Notes under the pieces: model-generated
Databases searched by the model: none
Told to the model about the DNA's origin: nothing
Seen by the model: the letters and a program-made list of their open reading frames with translations, nothing else
Position numbers and translations under genes: made by a program
Part shown: positions 1 through 7,231 of the stretch, one piece after another
Layout: each line of letters begins with the position of its first letter
Position numbering within the stretch: position 1 is the stretch's first letter
Source: an uncultured Alcaligenaceae bacterium
GTDB taxonomy: Bacteria > Pseudomonadota > Gammaproteobacteria > Burkholderiales > Burkholderiaceae_B
Direction of reading: 5' to 3'
Assembly: GCA_937897265.1 (NCBI GenBank)
Contig: CALCPT010000170.1
Coordinates: forward strand, 1-13,092
Length of the DNA: 13,092 nt

Positions 1-775
1 GGATCACCCACTGGTAGTGCAGCGTCACGATTCGCCGCAGTTCTTCAAAGCTTGCGCGTGGGTGGTCTGCGGCAACTTTATTATGAAAGGCCACAAACAC
101 CCCGTGCATTTGACTAACAAGTACATTCTCATCATTGCGCTTATCGCCCAAAACCGCACGGCCACGCAGTCGTGGGTGATCATGTGCGCTGGAGGCTACG
201 CCCGCACGGCTCAATGGACGACCCGCTAATAGGCGTCTGCCGTCATCCTGATACAAGTAAGGTTGATCCACTGGACCGCGCCCATAAATGCAATCCAAAT
301 CAAAACAGGCCGTGCGCAAATTCTCTGTCGGCATTCCACTCACTAAGGGTCCGAAATGATCGACCGGATTCAAGGTGAGGTCGTGATCGATAAACTGCCC
401 GAGGTAGCTGTAGCCCGCAGCCATCCCAAAATTTTCCTCATCATCAGCTTCGTTTTCTGCAGTCGCAGTAATAATGAGGTGCCCTTGTGCATCACGCTTT
501 GGGCTACCGTCTGCCAGTTTAAGGACCTCAGGTTCAGCCGACATTCCGACTAATTCGAGCCCATCGCCAGCCGCCAAACGCTTTAAGTCCTCTGGCGCAA
601 ATTTGGCAGCAGGCAAATCGGGAAATAGTCTTGAATAACCGGTGGCTAAGGAGTTCCCTTGCGCAACGGGTGGAGCAACTAATGGCTGAGCCCTCACTGC
701 AGAGAACGTAGCAGTTGTCAGGGCTGCAGCGCCTGCTTGTAATAGAGTGCGACGACTAAAAGTAGGAGTAGACAT
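1..775 (-). CDS. Tat-exported animal-type haem peroxidase, N-terminal part (runs off left edge)
   Basis: The frame is open from an ATG at 775-773 to the window edge, giving 258 residues with no stop. A twin-arginine signal (SRRTLL, residues 7-12, then an Ala-rich stretch and a likely cut after VRA, residue 29) points to export of a folded cofactor protein to the periplasm. Animal haem peroxidase motifs follow in order: GQFIDHDLT (126-134), with Asp130-His131 matching the haem-linked Asp and distal His of myeloperoxidase; FDLDCIYGRGP (158-168), matching its VDxSxVYG segment; and GDKRNDEN (210-217), with Arg213 and Glu216 matching the distal Arg and haem-ester Glu. LHYQWVI at the edge also fits the family. 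The proximal His and C-terminus lie outside. The Shine-Dalgarno sequence is a moderate AAGGGA. It lies 92 bp downstream of the porin and may be cotranscribed. Family membership is firm; the oxidised substrate (halide, phenol or other) is unknown. Confidence 0.88.
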   Translation of the reverse strand, partial: MSTPTFSRRTLLQAGAAALTTATFSAVRAQPLVAPPVAQGNSLATGYSRLFPDLPAAKFAPEDLKRLAAGDGLELVGMSAEPEVLKLADGSPKRDAQGHLIITATAENEADDEENFGMAAGYSYLGQFIDHDLTLNPVDHFGPLVSGMPTENLRTACFDLDCIYGRGPVDQPYLYQDDGRRLLAGRPLSRAGVASSAHDHPRLRGRAVLGDKRNDENVLVSQMHGVFVAFHNKVAADHPRASFEELRRIVTLHYQWVI

Positions 776-805
776 GGTTGGATATCCCTTTATGTTGGAT
801 GGCTC

Positions 806-859
806 GTCAGCACAAAGCTGACATACTAAAAATTTAGGTACGCAGTGCACATGCTGTGC
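806..859. other. Two small hairpins between porin and peroxidase
   Basis: GTCAGC (806-811) and GCTGAC (817-822) form a perfect 6-bp stem with a 5-base loop. GCACA (847-851) and TGTGC (855-859) form a second 5-bp stem. Neither is followed by a T run on the minus strand, so these do not look like standard rho-independent terminators. They could dampen read-through into the peroxidase gene or stabilise the porin mRNA end. No separate promoter for the peroxidase is evident in the 92-bp gap. Confidence 0.35.
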
Positions 860-867
860 TGGCAACG

Positions 868-2205
868 CTAAAACTCTGCGTGAAGTCGCAACGAATAGAC
901 ATTGACCGGCCCACGATCGGGGTTGTAGCAAGGGTTATTGATGCGCTGATAATCCAACGTCGCCCATAAACCCTTTCTAATCTCGGCGCTATAAAACGCC
1001 TCGAAGATCTGCTCTTTTTTAGGATTGGTCAGCTGCCCATCACCACAAAAGAAACCCTGGCCGCCTGCATTCAGATACTCGGCATGCGCACTCGAGATTC
1101 CATTCAAGGCAACGCCCAACCCAACCGTATCGTTAGGACGCGACCAACTCGTACCTTTGATTGAGACTCCAAAAGACAACGAGTTATCAATTTGTGCGAA
1201 TGAATACGCCTCGGCTTGCCCATTGTTTTTGCTGTAACGTGCAAACACGCCAACATCGTCATTGATCGCCTGCTCGAGGCTGATACCAAAGCCAGACTTG
1301 ACCTGCGAGGTGCGCACGTTAGCCACGTCAGCCGTCACGCCATAGACCTGACTAAACGCGACGGCATCCTTCCAAGCACCCATGTTGGCTTGATTGCGAA
1401 ACAGCAAGAGACGGATACGGCCGGGTTGATCGCCTAAACGATGTCCACGTTCAATTTCAAGGTTGTCGCCAAAGCTCTGTGAGAAGTTGCCATTCAGCTG
1501 CAAGCCGTTTGACTCAACCGGTAGCAACATGCGCCCGAGCCGAACAGCCCAGTCGTCGTGGTAATACTCAAATACCAACCCGCGTGTATAACCACGCGCA
1601 TCGGCCGGCATTTCCCACGCGCCATAATCCATCAGCGACCAATTTAAAAAATTAACTCGGGGATCATGTGCATAAGTGTTTTGATCAAAAATGTCTGTCG
1701 CGGCAAAGACTCCAGCCGTGATGACTAAGCGGCGCTTGTCGACCGACCCCGCAAATTGATTAAACGCCGCCTCTTGCTCAATCGTGCCGCCGCCAAACCC
1801 AAAGGTCTGACGCACAAAGCGTCGTGACCAATAAGCAATTGGGTCGGCACTACCTGCTTTTTGGGCCTCGCCATTCGTCATGCCCCCCAAGCCACGTAAC
1901 CCAGAAAAGGGCAACCCCATGGTGACTTCTGGATCAACAAAAAACTCCGTTCCCTTCCAAGGCCGAAAGCCTAGAAATGCCGTTGCACTGAGCGTATAAC
2001 CAATCTCTTGATTAGGTGACAAACTGCTAGGTCCGTCATAAAAGGACCCAAACTGCGGGTGCTTCTGCCAGACATACGTACTTTGGACACTGGCTGTGAA
2101 ATGCTCAAATGGCGCCACCTCTTCGGCAGACGCCAGCGATACAGCTAAAGCCATGAGTAAAAACCCAAAAATCACCAAATGGCGATCGATAAATTTTTTG
2201 AACAT
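868..2205 (-). CDS. OprB-family (carbohydrate-selective type) outer-membrane porin
   Basis: This 445-residue protein begins with a Sec signal peptide (residues 1-27, cut likely after LASA) and ends in Phe (HAEF), the usual C-terminal signature of outer-membrane beta-barrels. The central region ITAGVFAATDIFDQ (162-175), followed by YAHDPRVNFLNWSLMDYGA (178-196) and ADARGYTRGLVFEYY (201-215), is typical of the OprB family, as is the C-terminal DRGPVNVYSLRLHAEF (430-445). Family members form diffusion channels, often for sugars, but many are annotated without a known substrate. The start is supported by AAGGAG seven bases before ATG. Two cysteines (387 and 426), uncommon in porins, could form a disulfide. 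It lies directly downstream of the BaeSR-like pair and upstream of the peroxidase, so its role may be stress-related permeability rather than sugar uptake. Substrate unknown. Confidence 0.88.
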   Translation of the reverse strand: MFKKFIDRHLVIFGFLLMALAVSLASAEEVAPFEHFTASVQSTYVWQKHPQFGSFYDGPSSLSPNQEIGYTLSATAFLGFRPWKGTEFFVDPEVTMGLPFSGLRGLGGMTNGEAQKAGSADPIAYWSRRFVRQTFGFGGGTIEQEAAFNQFAGSVDKRRLVITAGVFAATDIFDQNTYAHDPRVNFLNWSLMDYGAWEMPADARGYTRGLVFEYYHDDWAVRLGRMLLPVESNGLQLNGNFSQSFGDNLEIERGHRLGDQPGRIRLLLFRNQANMGAWKDAVAFSQVYGVTADVANVRTSQVKSGFGISLEQAINDDVGVFARYSKNNGQAEAYSFAQIDNSLSFGVSIKGTSWSRPNDTVGLGVALNGISSAHAEYLNAGGQGFFCGDGQLTNPKKEQIFEAFYSAEIRKGLWATLDYQRINNPCYNPDRGPVNVYSLRLHAEF

Positions 2206-2212
2206 CTTGCGC

Positions 2213-2240
2213 TCCTTGATCTGTAGATGCAGATCAAAGA
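2213..2240 (-). promoter_or_regulatory. Inverted repeat overlapping the porin Shine-Dalgarno sequence
   Basis: TTGATCTG (2216-2223) and CAGATCAA (2230-2237) are perfect inverted repeats around a 6-base loop. On the minus-strand RNA the stem extends by UCU pairing with GGA (one G-U pair) to 11 bp. That GGA is part of the AAGGAG (2212-2217) preceding the porin ATG. Two readings fit: an RNA hairpin that hides the ribosome site, or a DNA dyad operator near the transcription start. The sequence alone does not decide between them. Confidence 0.5.
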
Positions 2241-2252
2241 TACGCAGGGCTT

Positions 2253-2291
2253 ATGGAGCCAGTTTGAATAAAAAATGGAGGAATTGTGGAG
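2253..2291 (-). promoter_or_regulatory. Three phased CTCCAT/CTCCAC repeats, candidate response-regulator sites
   Basis: On the plus strand ATGGAG occurs at 2253-2258 and 2275-2280 and GTGGAG at 2286-2291. Spacings are 22 and 11 bp, so all three lie on the same helix face, as expected for OmpR/PhoB-family tandem binding. Read on the minus strand they are CTCCAC, CTCCAT and CTCCAT. From memory, the published E. coli BaeR box contains a CTCCAT core, which suits the BaeR-like regulator encoded next door. A TATCTT at 2242-2237 lies 10 bases beyond the last repeat and could be its -10 element. Confidence 0.4.
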
Positions 2292-2311
2292 CGTCGAAAT
2301 GTCTTTGGCAA
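2283..2311 (-). promoter_or_regulatory. Candidate sigma-70 promoter for the porin
   Basis: On the minus strand TTGCCA (2311-2306) and CACAAT (2288-2283) are separated by 17 bases, matching TTGACA and TATAAT at 5/6 and 4/6 positions. Transcription would start near 2276 and give a leader of about 70 bases containing the inverted repeat at 2213-2240. The -10 element overlaps one of the phased repeats. If a regulator binds there it would repress this promoter, so this promoter and an activated start further downstream are competing readings. Confidence 0.35.
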
Positions 2312-2380
2312 AGCATCCCTGCAACCAGAGCCGCTAAAAAGCGTGACCTTGTTTTTGCAATGCCCGTTGGGATCTAACGA

Positions 2381-3064
2381 CTAAACTTCCAGCCGATAAC
2401 CAATGCCGTATACCGACTGAATGAGATCGAGTTCAGGAAAGGCTTGAGCGATTTTCTTGCGAGCGTTTTTGACATGACTATCAATCGTGCGGTCAAACAC
2501 ATCTTTTTCACCAGAAAAAACATCCAGCAATTGCGCACGCGACCATACACGCCCAGGCTTTGCGCCCAGAGCAGCCACCAATTTAAATTCTGATGGGGTC
2601 AGATCAATTTTTTTACCATGCAGCCGCACAATAAACGAGTCGTGATCAATCTCTAGCGGCGTATTGCCCGCTTGCTTGAGTGGATCCTGCGGCACATGCC
2701 GCCGCAACACAGCCTTCACCCGAGCCACGACCTCGCGCGGGCTAAACGGTTTGCAAATGTAATCGTCGGCACCTAACTCAAGGCCAATCAGGCGATCTAT
2801 TTCTTCGACTCTGGCCGTCATCATAATGATCGGTATCGCAGACACCTGCCTAATCGCACGACACAACTCAAACCCATCCGCACCCGGCAACATGACGTCC
2901 AGCAAGATCAGCGCAAAGCGGTCCGTTGTGATGAGGGACTGCACGTCGCTGCCGTCAACTCGATGATCAGTCTCAAAGCCATCGCGCTTAAGGTAGTCAA
3001 CCACAATCTCTGCGATCGCCACCTCATCTTCAATGATCAGGATTTTCCCTTTTGCTGTGGTCAT
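2381..3064 (-). CDS. baeR: OmpR/PhoB-family response regulator, BaeR type
   Basis: This 227-residue regulator has an N-terminal receiver with acidic pocket Glu12/Asp13, phosphoacceptor Asp56 (LLDVMLP), Thr83 and Lys105 (CKPFSPRE). A winged-helix DNA-binding domain follows from about residue 130, with TIDSHVKNARKK as its recognition-helix region. The stretch EEIDRLIGLELGADDYICKP resembles E. coli BaeR very closely, which is why I prefer this subgroup over PhoB or OmpR. Its ATG overlaps the kinase stop codon as ATGA (3064-3061), implying translational coupling. The ribosome site GGAGG lies inside the kinase gene, eight bases upstream. BaeR regulators answer envelope damage and activate efflux and periplasmic-chaperone genes. 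Here the adjacent candidate target is the downstream porin-peroxidase pair. No key residue is missing. Confidence 0.9.
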   Translation of the reverse strand: MTTAKGKILIIEDEVAIAEIVVDYLKRDGFETDHRVDGSDVQSLITTDRFALILLDVMLPGADGFELCRAIRQVSAIPIIMMTARVEEIDRLIGLELGADDYICKPFSPREVVARVKAVLRRHVPQDPLKQAGNTPLEIDHDSFIVRLHGKKIDLTPSEFKLVAALGAKPGRVWSRAQLLDVFSGEKDVFDRTIDSHVKNARKKIAQAFPELDLIQSVYGIGYRLEV

Positions 3065-4950
3065 TTCTTTGCCTCCAGTAACGGAAAGCTCAGCCGAAGT
3101 TTCAATCCACCAAGTTCTGACGCGAAAGCATCAATTGAGCCCTCGTGTGCCAACACAATCGACTTGCAAATCGCCAGCCCCAACCCCGAGCCACCCGTTT
3201 CACGTTGACGCGAACTGTCGGTTCTAAAAAACGGATCAAATAACGAAGCCAATGCGGTAGCCTCAACGCCAGGCGCACTGTCCTCTATCAAAATTTCGAT
3301 TGATGCCGCGACGGTGTGCGTCCGAAGGCGTAACACTCCACCAGCATCTGTATAGCGCAACGCGTTTTCAAAAATATTTGCAAATAACTGCCTCAGCCGA
3401 CTTGCGTCTCCAAATACAAATGCCTCACCTGTGTAACTGCGCTCAATCGTCAGATGTCGCGCGGCAAAACGATCAGAAAACGCATTTGCAGACTCATCGA
3501 GCAAGCTAATCACGTCGACAGCTTCTTTTTGAAATGCCAGTGCCCCAGAATCAGCACGTGCTAAATCATTCAGATCGCTGACCAATTTCGTCAGGCGTAA
3601 CGTTTCTTTATGCAGCACCTCAAACTCAGCACGACTCGGGGCACGCACTTCATCAATTAAGGCTTCGATATGCGCACGCAAGATCGATAACGGCGTGCGT
3701 AGTTCATGAGAGGTCTGAGCTACCCATAGTCGCCGATTATTCTCATGCTGCTCTAGGGCATGCGCTAAACGATTAAAGTCACGCACTAAATCGCCAAACT
3801 CGTCATGACGCTCGCCAACGATACGCGCGGTATATTCGCCAGAGGCTAACCGCCGAGTCCCTAGCGTGACTTGACGCAAGATCGAGGTGAAATGTCGCGC
3901 CAACAATAACGCCGCCAACATCGACACAACGAATGCCAGAGCGGCCACAATCAACACCATCTCAATACTGTGATCGACAAAAGAGCGATCCATCGCGCTC
4001 GCAGCAGAGGTCACCACCAAACCCAGCTGTCCGACAGGTTTTTGTTCACTCATCAGTACCCGCGTGACCACGGTATCGTTCGCGGTCGCCCGCATTCCCG
4101 CCAAATAGCGACCCTCACGGTCCATCAGTACGTAGCGACGCGCAGCGATCATCTCAGCCGTCTCAGGCTCAGACGTCTGTGTTTTTTCTGGTGCCGCTTG
4201 AAGCACTTGTGAGGGGATCGACGGAACCGGTGGTGCTGGTGTTGATGGCGCGGGCGGCGCGGCAGGGCGTGGTGGCGACGCCATAGGCTCTGAGGAAGGT
4301 GGAACAGATCGTTGCGTGGGCGCTGCGGGGCGCGTCACAGTATTGGGTGAGTTGCCCGACTCGCTGCTCGATGAGCGACCTTGGCTTTGACTATTTCGAT
4401 TTGGCCGTGCAACCAACCCCTCAGACGACATCAAACACGTTGAGCGTAAGATGCCATCACGGGTACGATGCCATACCTCGTCTCCTTCATTTTTGCCACG
4501 ACAGTCATCGTAAGCACTTTGCGGTGCGCGACGATTCGGATCGGATTGTTGGACTGGCTGACGCGAGTCACCTTGGGTGAACTGCGTGCGAAGATACGGT
4601 ACTTGTGACAAAGAATGCACAGCGATCTGTTGACTAGCCTCCCAGTCGTCTATCGCAGCATTGCGCTCAATCCGCTCATGGGGCGTGGCAGAATCAGACA
4701 CTCGATCCGCTTGAATAAAATTAGTCCATGCCGCCGGGTCATCTTTGAACACAGCCCAGTTGCCACGCGCAGCGTAGACAGCCTCAAGACGCTTAACCAG
4801 GTCATTTTGGCGATTTAACTCAGCCTGCGCCAAGTACGTTGAAAAGCCTTGCCGCAGATTCCAGGTTGTCAGCCCAACGACAAGTGCGATGACAATCAAG
4901 CTCACCAACAGAACCGATAAAAAAAGCTTGTGGCCAACGGTGAGTCTCAA
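3061..4950 (-). CDS. baeS: Membrane sensor histidine kinase, BaeS type, with Pro/Ser-rich periplasmic insert
   Basis: This 629-residue kinase is long for a BaeS protein (E. coli BaeS is under 500). TM1 spans about 8-29, a periplasmic region 30-328, TM2 about 330-352 and HAMP 352-400. The H box SHELRTP carries phosphoacceptor His415. The N box has Asn525 and Asn529, G1 is EDSAPG (556-561) and G2 is GGSGLGL (586-592). The RGNWAVF segment (62-68) just after TM1 also resembles BaeS. The periplasmic domain holds a low-complexity Pro/Ser/Ala-rich stretch at 181-262, with Cys150 and Cys172 just before it. The start codon is TTG, backed by AGAGAGG five bases upstream; I find no in-frame ATG in the 40 bases above it. 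It should phosphorylate the overlapping BaeR-type regulator. The signal sensed is unknown; envelope stress is inferred from the family. Confidence 0.88.
   Translation of the reverse strand: MRLTVGHKLFLSVLLVSLIVIALVVGLTTWNLRQGFSTYLAQAELNRQNDLVKRLEAVYAARGNWAVFKDDPAAWTNFIQADRVSDSATPHERIERNAAIDDWEASQQIAVHSLSQVPYLRTQFTQGDSRQPVQQSDPNRRAPQSAYDDCRGKNEGDEVWHRTRDGILRSTCLMSSEGLVARPNRNSQSQGRSSSSESGNSPNTVTRPAAPTQRSVPPSSEPMASPPRPAAPPAPSTPAPPVPSIPSQVLQAAPEKTQTSEPETAEMIAARRYVLMDREGRYLAGMRATANDTVVTRVLMSEQKPVGQLGLVVTSAASAMDRSFVDHSIEMVLIVAALAFVVSMLAALLLARHFTSILRQVTLGTRRLASGEYTARIVGERHDEFGDLVRDFNRLAHALEQHENNRRLWVAQTSHELRTPLSILRAHIEALIDEVRAPSRAEFEVLHKETLRLTKLVSDLNDLARADSGALAFQKEAVDVISLLDESANAFSDRFAARHLTIERSYTGEAFVFGDASRLRQLFANIFENALRYTDAGGVLRLRTHTVAASIEILIEDSAPGVEATALASLFDPFFRTDSSRQRETGGSGLGLAICKSIVLAHEGSIDAFASELGGLKLRLSFPLLEAKK
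4165..4410 (-). other. Low-complexity Pro/Ser/Ala-rich segment within the kinase sensor domain
   Basis: These bases encode kinase residues 181-262. The first third is Ser/Asn/Arg-rich (e.g. GRSSSSESGNSPN). The rest is built from short Pro/Ala/Ser units (e.g. PAAPPAPSTPAPPVPSIPSQ). No stop or frame change occurs, so the gene is intact. It most likely forms a flexible periplasmic linker splitting the sensor domain into a membrane-proximal part before it and a small beta-rich part (RRYVLMDREGRYLAGM, 271-286) after it. Confidence 0.7.
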
Positions 4951-5067
4951 TACAACCTCTCTATTCTGATACGCAATGCGGTGCGAAAGTCTAAGCTCTC
5001 GCGGCTTGTTTGAGCTTTTAAGGCAACTGACCCATAACCTAATCGCCCAAACAACACGCGACTTAAC

Positions 5068-5871
5068 TTACTCTTTATAGCTGCCGTCGACTTTATCTAA
5101 TTGACGCAGCATCGCAGGCCATTCAAGAACACCGTAGCGACGCGTCACACTGGGGTTCCATTGCTCGTTTGCCTTTGCCACGACATCCGCAGGCGGGATG
5201 ATCAATTCGGCGTTGCACGCCATCGCGTCAACCTGAACCTTACAGGCGAGTTCAAGGCGATAGATACTGTTAAACGCCTCAGGGATAGAAGGCCCCAACG
5301 CCAATAATCCATGGTTGTGCAAAATCATGACTTCAGCATCGCCTAAATCACGCTGCAAGCTCTTTTGCTCTGAAAGATCAACCGAGATTCCCTCAAAGTG
5401 GTGATAAGCGACCTTAGCAAAACGCGTCGCTGTTTGCGTCAGCGGCAACAGTCCGCATTTGAGCGTCGAAACGGTCATCCCTGCACGCGTATGCGTGTGA
5501 ATGATACAAGCCGCATCGGGGCGAGCCGAATGTATTGCACTATGAATCACAAAGCCCGTACGGTTGATACCGTAGTCTTCGTTTGGACGATCAACAATAT
5601 TGCCGTCAATGTCGATTTTGATCAGGCTTGAGGCCGTAATTTCGGTGTATAGCAAACCATAAGGATTGATGAGATAGTGATTGGGCTCGCCGGGCACCAT
5701 CGCTGAAATATGATTCGCAATCATATCGGTCATGCCGTAAAGCGCCACCAACCGATAACAGGCGGCTAGCTCAACACGCGTTTGCCATTCTTGGGCACTC
5801 ACCCGAGCTTTCAGTGGACCCGGAGGAATTTTGGCTGAGGTGCTCATCATAATTGGTGATGCGGTGTTCAT
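5068..5871 (-). CDS. Class II aldolase/adducin family protein
   Basis: The 267-residue length fits this family. Zinc ligands are visible as His125 and His127 (IIHTHT) and His187 (LHNHGLLA). NHISAMVPG near residue 53 and NPYGLLYTEITASSL (69-83) are typical of the N-terminal half. The catalytic Glu of L-fuculose-phosphate aldolase (SSEW motif) is not evident: the equivalent stretch reads NRTGFVIHSAIH (103-114), as in adducin-like members. The protein may therefore not be a classical sugar-phosphate aldolase, and decarboxylation or retro-aldol cleavage of another hydroxy acid is possible. Start ATG 5871-5869 has AGGAGA six bases upstream; Met8 or Met9 are less likely alternatives. It is the last gene of the lyase-Bug-MmgE operon, 17 bp after MmgE, suggesting that it acts late in that pathway. 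Confidence 0.85.
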   Translation of the reverse strand: MNTASPIMMSTSAKIPPGPLKARVSAQEWQTRVELAACYRLVALYGMTDMIANHISAMVPGEPNHYLINPYGLLYTEITASSLIKIDIDGNIVDRPNEDYGINRTGFVIHSAIHSARPDAACIIHTHTRAGMTVSTLKCGLLPLTQTATRFAKVAYHHFEGISVDLSEQKSLQRDLGDAEVMILHNHGLLALGPSIPEAFNSIYRLELACKVQVDAMACNAELIIPPADVVAKANEQWNPSVTRRYGVLEWPAMLRQLDKVDGSYKE

Positions 5872-5888
5872 GTGTTCTCCTGGTTTTT

Positions 5889-7229
5889 TTAGTGTTTTGT
5901 GATTGTTAAGAGTTTGCCAAGTTTAGAAACATCATCGAGCCTTTCTAACCCCATCACCAAATCATGCACAAGCTCAGCGCTTGCACCTAGTACCTCTTGA
6001 GTATGGGCAAAAAACTTCTCGACAATTTCAGAACTTTGAAGTGGCCACTCTGGCTCGCCGCGTGCGTTTTCAACAGCATGCTTAAAAATTTTGCCATTTG
6101 ACAACTCAATCTCAATTGTCGCTGCACGCTTTTCAGGGTAGCCGACATCAAGCTTAGGATCGGCTATCACTTGAATTTTTTTCATGAAGGCTTGTATCGC
6201 GGGCTCGCGTAGGCGCGACTCAGTGTATTGAAAGATCGAAGCATTGCCATGCAACAGTGCGACTGCGACAGAAAACCCGATACTAAATTGTGTTTGTTCT
6301 GCTGTAACCGGCTCTTCAATCGAAGCCGCTAACGTCACTTTGTCGACCGCAATGCGCATTGCAACGATTGCCGAAAGGTCAATCTGCTCTTGCCTGACAA
6401 CTTCTAACGCCACATCGAGAGGCGCATGATTACCGCGGCAGCCGGCATGTCTCTTTAAATAGGTTTCAGAAATCCTGTACTCATGTCCCAGGCCTAACAA
6501 CGTGGTTGAACGAGTAGGCGATCCACCGAACGCGGGCAAAAATCCTTTTTCAAACACCTCAGCGGCGCCATGCAATCCCGAACGAGCGAATAAGGCCGCA
6601 ATGATGCCGCCTTCACAGCCTCGTGCAACTTGCAAGGGTTGTGTCGTTGAGCTTTTAAGCGCTTCTTTCATCCCAACACCAAGATTCGCAGCAATTGCCA
6701 AAGCGTCAGCGGCTGCACCCGCGGAAAGCCCGAACAGGCGCGCCATCCCTGCCGCAGACGAGACGGCAGCCAAGATCGCGGTCGGCTGAAAGCCTCGACC
6801 CACATTTTCGGGATAGGTATCGCGACCAAGCCTTAAAAACACTTCGTAGCCCGCCACGGTCGACGCAATCAATTCAGCTCCCGAGCAGCGCAGGGCTTCT
6901 GCTTGTGCAAATACCGCTGGAATCACCACCGAGGAAGGATGGCCACCGGTAAAACGAGAGCCATCCTCGAGATACGTACCGTGCGTCGCGTAAGAATTAG
7001 CAAGTGCTGCTTCACGTACGCTTGCCCGATACGGGAGTCCCCAGACATGCGACACCTTGGAATCAGACTCAAAGAGTTCAATGACTGGCCGACTCAGCCC
7101 CAATTGGGCACCTGCAATACCAACACCTAAAGTATCTAGCATTCGCAGTTTGATTGCGCGAATGATGTCTTCAGGCAACTCGTTGAGTGCCACCCGCGAG
7201 ACAAATTCGCCAAGTTTTGCCGCAATCAT
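5889..7229 (-). CDS. MmgE/PrpD family protein
   Basis: This 446-residue protein has the full length of the family, which includes 2-methylcitrate dehydratase, cis-aconitate decarboxylase and many uncharacterised members. LRMLDTLGVGIAGAQ (28-42), HGTYLEDGSRFTGGHPSS (83-100), ATVAGYE-like STVAGYEV (123-130), GRGFQPTAI (144-152) and KRHAGCRGNHAPLD (259-272) are recognisable family blocks. Asp89 and His97, and perhaps Lys259, align by eye with active-site residues known from cis-aconitate decarboxylase. The ATG lies two bases after the stop of the upstream Bug gene (TAA-AC-ATG), so translation is probably coupled. Context suggests dehydration or decarboxylation of a substituted di- or tricarboxylic acid. 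It differs enough from PrpD, and lacks prpB/prpC neighbours, that I do not call it a methylcitrate-cycle enzyme. Confidence 0.87.
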   Translation of the reverse strand: MIAAKLGEFVSRVALNELPEDIIRAIKLRMLDTLGVGIAGAQLGLSRPVIELFESDSKVSHVWGLPYRASVREAALANSYATHGTYLEDGSRFTGGHPSSVVIPAVFAQAEALRCSGAELIASTVAGYEVFLRLGRDTYPENVGRGFQPTAILAAVSSAAGMARLFGLSAGAAADALAIAANLGVGMKEALKSSTTQPLQVARGCEGGIIAALFARSGLHGAAEVFEKGFLPAFGGSPTRSTTLLGLGHEYRISETYLKRHAGCRGNHAPLDVALEVVRQEQIDLSAIVAMRIAVDKVTLAASIEEPVTAEQTQFSIGFSVAVALLHGNASIFQYTESRLREPAIQAFMKKIQVIADPKLDVGYPEKRAATIEIELSNGKIFKHAVENARGEPEWPLQSSEIVEKFFAHTQEVLGASAELVHDLVMGLERLDDVSKLGKLLTITKH

Positions 7230-7231
7230 GT

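Noticed and set aside
17..553. Three short plus-strand open frames at the left end
   Set aside because: They lie antisense to the haem peroxidase reading frame, which has clear family motifs, and show no family features or ribosome sites of their own.
2327..2345. CGCT/AGCG mini-hairpin after the response regulator as a terminator
   Set aside because: It is a four-base stem with no T tail. Whether kinase-regulator transcripts stop before the porin is unresolved.
2096..2377. 93-codon plus-strand frame across the porin start and its upstream region
   Set aside because: It is antisense to the porin signal peptide and covers the regulatory gap. Its composition is not protein-like and there is no ribosome site.
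4993..5017. AAGCTC/GAGCTT inverted repeat between the aldolase and kinase genes as a terminator
   Set aside because: The stem is only 6 bp with a 13-base loop and no T run on the minus strand. I cannot support a terminator or a clear kinase promoter in this 117-bp gap.
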